Shown here: piece after piece, positions 1 to 5,942 of the stretch
How the letters are laid out: the number at the start of each line of letters is the position of its first letter
How positions within the stretch are numbered: the stretch's first letter is position 1
Source of the DNA: Hydrogenophaga intermedia
Lineage (GTDB): Bacteria > Pseudomonadota > Gammaproteobacteria > Burkholderiales > Burkholderiaceae_C
Assembly: GCA_945869245.1 (NCBI GenBank)
Contig: CAMBOY010000065.1
Coordinates: 1 to 12,282, forward strand
Reading direction: 5' to 3'
Length of the DNA stretch: 12,282 nt
Program-made: the position numbers and the translations under genes
The notes under the pieces: generated by a model
What the model was told of the DNA's origin: nothing
Database searches by the model: none
The model's input: only the letters and a program-made list of their open reading frames with translations

Positions 1-341
1 GCCATGTGTCGCTGTTGGACGCACAACCCCAGTTCGGCTGGCGCCGCTACGAACGCGGGGCCGATCTGATCGCGCAACACGGATCACTCGATGGTGTGCG
101 CCACGTCGCGGCCTTCAGTCAGGGCTTCTACCGCCTGCGCGCCGACAGCGGCCGGCTGCTGCTGAGCGACCTGCGCATGGGTCAAGAGCCGGGCTATGTG
201 TTCACCTTTGATCTGGGGCCGCTGGAAGCGCCAGGACAGCAGCCTGCGGTGCAGACGGGCTACCGCGCCAATGTCGGCGAAGGCCTGCGTTGGCTGTGGC
301 GGCGTCTGTGGGGCGATGCGGTGTTGCCGCCGGGGGTGTGA
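1..341 (+). CDS. C-terminal part of a probable YdjM-type metal-dependent hydrolase (5' truncated)
   Basis: An open frame enters from the left edge (the codon at 3-5 is in frame before a GTG at 6) and stops with TGA at 339-341, so only the last 112 or so residues are seen. The segment reading GFYRLRADSGRLLLSDLRMG, followed by QEP and an aromatic-rich strand, is what I recall from the C-terminal, non-membrane portion of the YdjM/DUF457 family of inner-membrane 'metal-dependent hydrolases' common in Burkholderiales. The membrane helices and His/Asp metal ligands of that family would lie in the missing N-terminal part, so the function cannot be confirmed here. The GTG at position 6 could be taken as a start, but the family match implies that the protein begins well upstream. 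It converges with the next gene, with only 6 bp between the two stop codons. The biochemical role of this family is poorly known, and the 'hydrolase' name is by homology only. Confidence 0.65.
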   Translation, partial: HVSLLDAQPQFGWRRYERGADLIAQHGSLDGVRHVAAFSQGFYRLRADSGRLLLSDLRMGQEPGYVFTFDLGPLEAPGQQPAVQTGYRANVGEGLRWLWRRLWGDAVLPPGV

Positions 342-347
342 GGGCGC

Positions 348-1382
348 TTAACTCCAACGCACCTGTGCAGCCGGCTCCACCGACACCCGAGGGCCGAAGC
401 TGCTGATGTGGCTCAGCGTCGCGTTGTGGTGTGCGATCACCTGCTGGGGCGTGGCGTCGGCGTGGCCGGCGCTGGTATGGGCGTCGCCCACCAAGGTCAC
501 CGGATAGCCCAGCGCCATGGCGCGGCGCACCGTGGTGTCGACACAGAACTCGGTGTGCATGCCACACACCACCAGCCGCTGCACACCGTGCTGTTGCAGC
601 AACGCTTGCAAGGGCGTACGCAAAAACGCATCGGGCGTGGTTTTGCGGATGCGCAGATCACCCGGATCCGTGCACAGAGCCGCTGGCAGTTGCCAGGCGG
701 GCGAATCTGGCATCAGTTGCGCATCCTGGTGCTGCACCCAGATGACAGAACAACCGGCGGCGCGTGCGCCCTGGCTCAAGGTGTTGATGCGGGCGAACAG
801 CCCTTCGCAGTCCCAGGCTGCGCCTTCGCCCTCACACAAGCCTTGCTGCACGTCGATGACCAGCAGCGCGGTTGCTGCAGGCACAGCCTCGACAGACAGT
901 CGCCGCCGCGGTTCGGTCTGGTGCAGAAAACGGGTGAGCAGATCGCGCGGCGGCGACAGACCGGCGCCTTTGAGCAGTTGCCCCACTTGCCCCCGGTGGT
1001 AACTGCCGTGGGTGATGACGTGCAGCAGCATTTCTTGCCGGCTCATGCGCCCGGCGTCGCCATCGGTGAAACGAAAGTCGATCGACTCGCCCAGCACCCG
1101 CTCACTCACCGAGGCGACATAACGCCGAAACCAGGCGTCGCCCTGCGCCACCGCAAAAGCCAGCTCGTCCAGCGCCGGGGCTTCAGGCGTGTTGGTGGCG
1201 GAGTGGCTGTGGGCTTCGCCGCTGAGGTGCGCTTGAAAAATGGTGTCCACCACATGGATGTGGTTGAGCGTGCGCGTGGCCGCGTGCAGCATATCGGCGT
1301 GCTGCTCGGCATCGAGCGCGGCCAGCAGGGCAAACAGCTCTTGGTTGGCGGCTTCTTTTTGGGCGAAAAGCGTGGACAGCAT
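348..1382 (-). CDS. DinB-like domain fused to an isochorismatase-family cysteine hydrolase
   Basis: This 344-residue protein has two recognisable halves. Residues 1-155 resemble the DinB/YfiT four-helix metal-binding fold: an early histidine pair (H41, H43) and a HGSYHRGQVGQLL motif give H125 and H129, the usual H...HxxxH metal ligand pattern. Residues 170-344 are an isochorismatase-like alpha/beta hydrolase with the expected Asp-Lys-Cys triad: D177 in LLVIDVQQG, K247 in RKTTPDAF and C280 in TEFCVDTTVR, preceded by the CGMHT turn. A short Arg-rich linker (about 156-169) joins them without a stop or a new Met. The family includes nicotinamidases, ureidoacrylate hydrolases and many enzymes of unknown substrate, so no substrate is proposed. 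The start is the ATG with a strong AGGAGG 5 nt upstream. It lies 55 bp downstream of dinG on the same strand and may be co-transcribed with it. Both domain calls are firm; the fused architecture is the unusual point. Confidence 0.88.
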   Translation of the reverse strand: MLSTLFAQKEAANQELFALLAALDAEQHADMLHAATRTLNHIHVVDTIFQAHLSGEAHSHSATNTPEAPALDELAFAVAQGDAWFRRYVASVSERVLGESIDFRFTDGDAGRMSRQEMLLHVITHGSYHRGQVGQLLKGAGLSPPRDLLTRFLHQTEPRRRLSVEAVPAATALLVIDVQQGLCEGEGAAWDCEGLFARINTLSQGARAAGCSVIWVQHQDAQLMPDSPAWQLPAALCTDPGDLRIRKTTPDAFLRTPLQALLQQHGVQRLVVCGMHTEFCVDTTVRRAMALGYPVTLVGDAHTSAGHADATPQQVIAHHNATLSHISSFGPRVSVEPAAQVRWS

Positions 1383-1385
1383 GTG

Positions 1386-1393
1386 TTCCTCCT
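1386..1393 (-). promoter_or_regulatory. Strong Shine-Dalgarno of the DinB-isochorismatase gene
   Basis: On the minus strand AGGAGGAA precedes the ATG at 1382, with 5 nt between AGGAGG and the start. This fixes the start of the fused gene and shows that it is independently translated, not coupled to the dinG stop codon. Confidence 0.75.
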
Positions 1394-1437
1394 GATGGGT
1401 TGCGCGCTGCGCGGATCAGTGTATGGGACGCTCGCGC

Positions 1438-3717
1438 TCAGCCCACGTCCATCACCACACCCTTGACCCGACGCTGCAGCCGGTACGGCGGCAGGCCCGC
1501 CAGCATGCGCCGGCCGTAGGCTTGGCGCAGCAGGCGCGGGTCGTAGCAAATCACCACCGCCTGGTCGGTTTCGGTGCGCAGGGCACGGCCGGTCCATTGC
1601 AACAAGCGCGCGCCGGTGGTGGGCACCACGATGTCTGAAAACGGATCGCGGCCTTGGGCCTTGAGCCAGTCGGCGCGGGCCTGACCCACCGGGTCGCCGG
1701 GTGAGGCAAAGGGCAGTTTGGTGATGAACACCCATTCGCAGAGTTCACCGGGCAAATCGAGCCCTTCACCAAAGGACTGCAGGCCAAACAGGATGGACGG
1801 CTGGCCCGCTTGCACCCGGTCGGCGTGTTGCTGCAGCAGCCGGGTGCGAGAGGCGTCGCCTTGCGCCAGGATGCACCCACGCAGATCGCTCAGATCGCCG
1901 CGCTCGAGCTGCAACTGCGCTTGACGCAACTGGGCGCGCGAGGTGAACAGCGCCAAAGCGCCGCGCTGCACTTCGCGCAGGTCTTGCCACAGGGCTTGCA
2001 GCACCTCCGTGTTGTAGGCGTCCAGATCTTTGGGGTCGGCCTGGGTATCGACCACGATGAGGCGGCCTTGATTGGCGTGGTCAAACGGGCTTTGTGCTTC
2101 GCGGGTGCTGACGGCGGCGTCGCCCGCGAGGCCAACCTCGTGCAAGAAATGGTGGAAGGTGCCGCAGCTCGTGAGCGAGGCCGAGGTCAGCACGGCCGCG
2201 CGCACCTTGCTCCAGAGCTGGTAGCGCAGCAGGCTACCGGGCAGCAGCGGACTTGCGTGCGCGGTGAGCGTGACCAGGCCGTGGCGCACGCCAGCCTCCA
2301 TCCATTTGGCCAGCGGCGGCTGGCCGTCGGCGGTGTCCTGCAGCCAGAGTGCGGTGGTTTCCTGCGCCTGTTGCAGCCGCGGCGCGATCGCGCCCAAGCG
2401 GCTGTAGAGCTGGGCGCAGCGCGGGGCGTCGCTCGGGTTGTCGCGCGCGTTGGCTTTGAGCAGGGTGGCGAGCGATTCAAACACCTTGAGCAGGGCGCTG
2501 GCGCGGGTGTTGATCGCGTCGACCGCCTCGGTCCAACCCTCGGGCAGGCGGCCCTGGGCAAAGCGGTCGACCACCGGCGCCGGGTCGGGCGCGCCCGCGC
2601 GCGGCGGCCGGCTGGCGGCGGCCCATTCGGGCAGTTCACCCACGCGCTGCATGGCCAAACGCGCGAGTTCGCCGATGGCGGTCTTGAGTTCGCGGGTGAG
2701 CGTCGGCACATCGGCCTCGGGCCGCTCAGCCAAGGCCGCAGCCACCTCGCTCACCGCCTTGGGCAGGCGGTCGAGCCAGGCGCTGCGCATCAGGTCCATC
2801 TGCGCGGTGAACTGGCCTTGGGCCACCTGGGGCAGGTGGTGGGCTTCGTCAAACACCACAAAACAATCGCTCGGGTCGGGCAAGGCGTGCAGCCCCAGGG
2901 TGGAGAGCAACAGGTCGTGGTTGACCACAATGACGTTGGCCTGCGCCAACTGAGCGCGCGCGCGGTAGTAGCTGCAGCCGTGGTAGCTCGGGCAGTGGCG
3001 GGCGCTGCAGCTGTGCCGCTCGGCGGCCACCGGCACCCAGAGTTCGGCCTCAGGTGGGTCGTCGAGGCGGTCGCGGTCGCCGTCCCAGGTGCCGGCATCC
3101 AGCGCCTTGCCCCAGAGCGCGTAATGGCGGGCGCGGGCTTCCCAACGTTCGGCCTCGCGCGCGCTCGCGGCGCTGTCGGTGGGTGTGTCGCTGGGCGGTG
3201 GCGCGTCGGCGTCGAACAAATTGGCGCTGCTGGCGTCGCCCGCGCTGAGCTGGTCGAGCTTCAAGCGGCAGACATAACGGCCGCGGCCTTTGGCCAGCGC
3301 GTAGGTGAAGGGCTGCGGCAGCGCCTGAGAGAGGCGCGGCAGGTCCTTGGCCATGAGCTGCTCCTGCAGCGCCACGGTGGCGGTGGCGATCAGCACCCGT
3401 TTGCCCTGCGACAGCGCCATCGGCACCACGGTGGCCACATAGGCGGCCGACTTGCCCACCCCGGTGCCGGCCTGCACCACCGCAATCGCGCGCTGCGGCG
3501 GGCCGATGTCGGCGTGGTCGGTGCTGGCGCCAATGGCTTCTTCGGGCGGCGGCTGGGTCAGATCCACCACACCCAGCGTGACCACGATGTGCTCTGCCAT
3601 CTCGCGCTGGCCCGTGCGGTCGCGAAAGCCAAGGTTGTGCACCGCATGCGCAAAGGCGTCGAGCGGACTCAAGGTGTCGGTCGGGGCATCGGGGATGTCG
3701 GCGGCGGTATCGGTCAT
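1438..3717 (-). CDS. dinG: ATP-dependent iron-sulfur DNA helicase DinG
   Basis: This is a superfamily 2, XPD-like 5'-3' DNA helicase of about 759 residues, close to the usual DinG length; the family unwinds DNA, D-loops and R-loops in repair and at replication-transcription conflicts. Counting from the ATG at 3717, Q37 lies in the RDRTGQREM Q-motif, Walker A (AGTGVGKS) is at 83-90, the DEAH box (VVFDEAHH) is at 290-293, and motif VI (QWTGRALR) is near the C-terminus after SFGEGLDLPGE. Four cysteines sit where the 4Fe-4S cluster is expected: C150 (GRYVC), then C237, C242 and C248 in HSCSARHCPSYHGC. The C-x4-C-x5-C spacing equals that of E. coli DinG (C194, C199, C205). An in-frame TTG at 3765 would add 16 residues, but the ATG (MTDTAAD) is preferred. 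No clear Shine-Dalgarno precedes it; a GC-rich hairpin occupies that position. It is divergent from the reductase gene and followed after 55 bp by the DinB-isochorismatase gene. I saw no LexA-like box upstream. Confidence 0.93.
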   Translation of the reverse strand: MTDTAADIPDAPTDTLSPLDAFAHAVHNLGFRDRTGQREMAEHIVVTLGVVDLTQPPPEEAIGASTDHADIGPPQRAIAVVQAGTGVGKSAAYVATVVPMALSQGKRVLIATATVALQEQLMAKDLPRLSQALPQPFTYALAKGRGRYVCRLKLDQLSAGDASSANLFDADAPPPSDTPTDSAASAREAERWEARARHYALWGKALDAGTWDGDRDRLDDPPEAELWVPVAAERHSCSARHCPSYHGCSYYRARAQLAQANVIVVNHDLLLSTLGLHALPDPSDCFVVFDEAHHLPQVAQGQFTAQMDLMRSAWLDRLPKAVSEVAAALAERPEADVPTLTRELKTAIGELARLAMQRVGELPEWAAASRPPRAGAPDPAPVVDRFAQGRLPEGWTEAVDAINTRASALLKVFESLATLLKANARDNPSDAPRCAQLYSRLGAIAPRLQQAQETTALWLQDTADGQPPLAKWMEAGVRHGLVTLTAHASPLLPGSLLRYQLWSKVRAAVLTSASLTSCGTFHHFLHEVGLAGDAAVSTREAQSPFDHANQGRLIVVDTQADPKDLDAYNTEVLQALWQDLREVQRGALALFTSRAQLRQAQLQLERGDLSDLRGCILAQGDASRTRLLQQHADRVQAGQPSILFGLQSFGEGLDLPGELCEWVFITKLPFASPGDPVGQARADWLKAQGRDPFSDIVVPTTGARLLQWTGRALRTETDQAVVICYDPRLLRQAYGRRMLAGLPPYRLQRRVKGVVMDVG

Positions 3718-3720
3718 GGG

Positions 3721-3733
3721 CGGGCGTCGCCCG
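3721..3733 (-). promoter_or_regulatory. GC-rich hairpin at the dinG ribosome-binding position
   Basis: CGGGCG-T-CGCCCG is a perfect 6+1+6 inverted repeat (5-bp stem with a 3-nt loop in practice) starting 4 nt upstream of the dinG ATG. It lies where a Shine-Dalgarno would be, and no purine-rich SD is visible. If it folds in the mRNA it could lower dinG translation. The structure is seen; the effect is inferred. Confidence 0.3.
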
Positions 3734-3745
3734 GCGGGCGCTGGT

Positions 3746-3762
3746 TTGGCGAGATGCGCCAA
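3746..3762. promoter_or_regulatory. Inverted repeat in the divergent dinG/reductase intergenic region
   Basis: TTGGCG-agatg-CGCCAA is a perfect 6-bp inverted repeat with a 5-nt spacer. It lies midway in the 88-bp region between two divergent starts. It is a candidate operator by position and symmetry only. No adjacent regulator gene is present and no convincing -35/-10 pair was found beside it. Confidence 0.25.
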
Positions 3763-3805
3763 CAAAACGGCATTGTGACCGAGGCGACGCGGCTACCATC
3801 GGGTG

Positions 3806-4747
3806 ATGCACATCTTTGACGCCTCTCGCACCGCCGCCGCTCTGCCCTATCCCGCGCTGATTGCCGCCTTGCGCGAACGTTTTGCCGCTGGCTGCGAGGT
3901 ACCAGCCCGCCATGTGCACGAACTCAGCGCGCCAGGGCAAAGCCACAAGCTCACCTCGCTACTGATGCCGGCTTGGGTACCGGGACAGTTGTACGGCGTC
4001 AAGGTGGTCAATATTGCGCCGGGCAACAACGAGCGCGGTCTGCCTGGGCTGCACGGCAGCTATCTGTTGTTTGACGCGGTGACGGGCCAGGCGCTGGCGG
4101 TGCTGGACGGCAACACCCTGACCACCCGGCGCACGGCAGCGGCCTCGGCCCTGGCGGCGTCGTTTCTGGCTCCGGCCGAAGCGCATCACCTGCTGGTGCT
4201 GGGCGCTGGCGCGATCGCCCGCGAACTGCCCGCCGCCTACGCGGCGGTGCGGCCGATTGACACGGTGCGCGTCTGGGCCCGCAAGCCCGAGGCGGCCGAA
4301 GCCTTGGCAGCCGACTGGCGCGCCCAGGGCTGGGCGGCTGAAGCGGTGAGCGATCTGGCTGCCGCGTGCGGGCAAGCCGACGTGGTGAGTTGCGCCACCC
4401 ACGCCACCGCGCCGCTGGTGCACGGCGAGTGGCTGGCGCCGGGCAGCCACCTCGATTTGATTGGCAGCTTCACACCCGCCATGCGCGAAGCGGACGACGC
4501 TTGCCTGCAGGGCGCGCGCCTGTTTGTGGACACCGAAGAGGCGCTGAAGAAAAGCGGAGATTTGCTGGAGCCGCTGCGACGCGGCGTCATCAGCGAAGCC
4601 GATGTGAGGGGCACACTGACCACCTTGTGCAAGGGCGTGGCGCGCGGCCGCATGCAGGCGCAGGAGCGCACGGTGTTCAAGTCGGTCGGCACCGCGCTCG
4701 AAGACCTGGCCGCCGCCACCTTGGTGTGGCAGACGGCACAGGCTTGA
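3806..4747 (+). CDS. Ornithine cyclodeaminase/mu-crystallin family protein, probable delta1-pyrroline-2-carboxylate (ketimine) reductase
   Basis: A 313-residue protein of the OCD/mu-crystallin family, NAD(P)-dependent Rossmann enzymes that include ornithine cyclodeaminase, alanine dehydrogenase and delta1-pyrroline-2-carboxylate/delta1-piperideine-2-carboxylate reductases. Visible features are K66 in YGVKVVNI (the substrate-binding Lys position), the TTRRTAAASALAA segment at 106-118, the dinucleotide-binding GAGAIA at 133-138, and DLIGSFTPAMREAD at 217-230. That last segment has GSFTP where true cyclodeaminases carry the catalytic Asp (GADxPGK). I associate the GSFTPxMRE form with the reductase branch, which reduces pyrroline-2-carboxylate to proline in hydroxyproline or D-proline catabolism. 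A GTG directly before the ATG (3803) is a possible alternative start; I chose the ATG. The Shine-Dalgarno is weak. No other proline or hydroxyproline genes are in the window, so the pathway is not confirmed. The gene converges with the HlyD-like gene, with 10 bp between stops. Confidence 0.88.
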   Translation: MHIFDASRTAAALPYPALIAALRERFAAGCEVPARHVHELSAPGQSHKLTSLLMPAWVPGQLYGVKVVNIAPGNNERGLPGLHGSYLLFDAVTGQALAVLDGNTLTTRRTAAASALAASFLAPAEAHHLLVLGAGAIARELPAAYAAVRPIDTVRVWARKPEAAEALAADWRAQGWAAEAVSDLAAACGQADVVSCATHATAPLVHGEWLAPGSHLDLIGSFTPAMREADDACLQGARLFVDTEEALKKSGDLLEPLRRGVISEADVRGTLTTLCKGVARGRMQAQERTVFKSVGTALEDLAAATLVWQTAQA

Positions 4748-4759
4748 AGGCAGAGCCTT
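4747..4759. terminator. Weak hairpin spanning the convergent stop codons
   Basis: AAGGC-aga-GCCTT forms a 5-bp stem with a 3-nt loop exactly across the 10-bp gap between the plus-strand reductase stop (TGA 4745-4747) and the minus-strand HlyD-like stop (TAA 4758-4760). It could act in both directions, but the stem is short and no T-run follows on either strand, so terminator function is doubtful. Confidence 0.2.
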
Positions 4760-5942
4760 AGAGTTCCTTGAGACCCTGGGTGAAGATTTTGCTCACCGGG
4801 TTGACGATGTAGGACAGCACAGTGCGGCGCATCGCCAAGATGTCGACCTGGGCGGTCATACCGGGCAGCGCTTCGAGCCGATCGGCCCGGGCGCCCGTGA
4901 ACTCTTTTTCGCCGATGCGGATGTGCACCCGGTAATAGGGCTTGGGGCCTTGGGGCGTCTCTTCGTTCAGGGTGTCGGGGCTGACGTAGACCACATCGCC
5001 TTTGAAGCCACCAAAGATGCTGAAGTCGAAGGCGTCGAGCTTCACATTGGCTTGTTGGCCCAAACGCACCCAGGCCACGTCCGAGGGCTGGACCTTGGCT
5101 TCCACAATCAAGGAGCCATCGGTGGGCAACAGTTCCATCACCGTATCGCCCGAGCGCACCACGCCACCCAAGGTCGTGACCTTGATGTTTTTCACCACGC
5201 CATCGGCCGGTGCGATCAGATCGGTTTGGTCCAGCAACTGGGTGCGGTCGTTGAGCGCCTCGCTTTGGGTGTTCAGGTCTTCCTGCGCCTTGGCCATTTC
5301 GGTCTGGGCGTCTTGGAAGAACTTGTTGCGCCGCCCGGTGATCTGGGCGTCGATTTCGGCCACCTGGCGCTCCAGGCGCAGCACCTCGGCCTTGCTCACA
5401 TCGCCCGCCGCTTCGAGCTTCTTGTTCATGGCCAGCTCTTCGCTGAGCACCGAACGCACTTTTTGTTGGGCCGCAATGTCTTCGGTGAAGGCGGTGCGGC
5501 GGCGGTTGAACAGGTTCTTCTGGTTTTCGATCAGCTCGGGATAGGCCAGCAGATCTTCGTCGAACACCAGCGGCCCACCGTACACCTCGGAGCGCAGGCG
5601 CGCCAAGGTGATGCGCAAGGCCGCCACTTTGGCGCGGCTGTCGTCGACTGCCGCTTGGGCACGGGCTTTCTCCAACGTGGCGAGCAACTGGCCGGTCTTG
5701 ACGGTCTGACCTTCTTGTACCTTGAGCTCGCGCAGCACACCCCCATCGACCGCCTGCACCACCTGGGTGCGCGAGCTGGCAATAATCTGCCCAGGGGCGC
5801 GGGTGACTTGGTCGATCTCGGTGAGCGCGGCCCAGACGGTGAGTGCGATCAAACAGATCGCCGCCACCCAGAGCGTCAAACGCACCCGGGTGTTGGACGG
5901 TACATCGATGTCGGAATGGGCGATCAGGGGCGGCTTGGTCAT
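4758..5942 (-). CDS. HlyD-family type I secretion periplasmic adaptor (LapC-like)
   Basis: A 394-residue membrane-fusion protein that would link the inner-membrane ABC exporter to the TolC channel. It has a short cytoplasmic N-terminus, one transmembrane helix at about 22-42 (LTLWVAAICLIALTVWAALT), then the conserved APGQIIASSRTQVVQAVDGG strand and the GQTVKTGQLLATL half-lipoyl motif at 78-90. A long, charged helical hairpin or coiled coil at about 92-240 is followed by the second half-lipoyl motif (DLIAPADGVVKNIKV, 241-255), the SGDTVMELLP signature at 264-273 and a beta-barrel ending near 370. Length and order match HlyD/LapC adaptors. Its ATG overlaps the upstream transporter stop by 4 nt (ATGA, 5939-5942), so translation is coupled. 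It is the last gene of the exporter operon. Substrate specificity is inferred from the adhesin upstream. Confidence 0.95.
   Translation of the reverse strand: MTKPPLIAHSDIDVPSNTRVRLTLWVAAICLIALTVWAALTEIDQVTRAPGQIIASSRTQVVQAVDGGVLRELKVQEGQTVKTGQLLATLEKARAQAAVDDSRAKVAALRITLARLRSEVYGGPLVFDEDLLAYPELIENQKNLFNRRRTAFTEDIAAQQKVRSVLSEELAMNKKLEAAGDVSKAEVLRLERQVAEIDAQITGRRNKFFQDAQTEMAKAQEDLNTQSEALNDRTQLLDQTDLIAPADGVVKNIKVTTLGGVVRSGDTVMELLPTDGSLIVEAKVQPSDVAWVRLGQQANVKLDAFDFSIFGGFKGDVVYVSPDTLNEETPQGPKPYYRVHIRIGEKEFTGARADRLEALPGMTAQVDILAMRRTVLSYIVNPVSKIFTQGLKEL

Noticed and set aside
3718..3805. LexA-type SOS box upstream of dinG
   Set aside because: E. coli dinG is SOS-regulated, so I looked for CTG-N10-CAG on both strands, but no convincing match is present.
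1810..3819. 669-codon open frame on the plus strand opposite dinG
   Set aside because: It is antisense to a gene with every helicase motif intact. Its product is low-complexity (Gly/Arg/Ala/His rich) with no recognisable domain, as expected from GC-rich codon bias.
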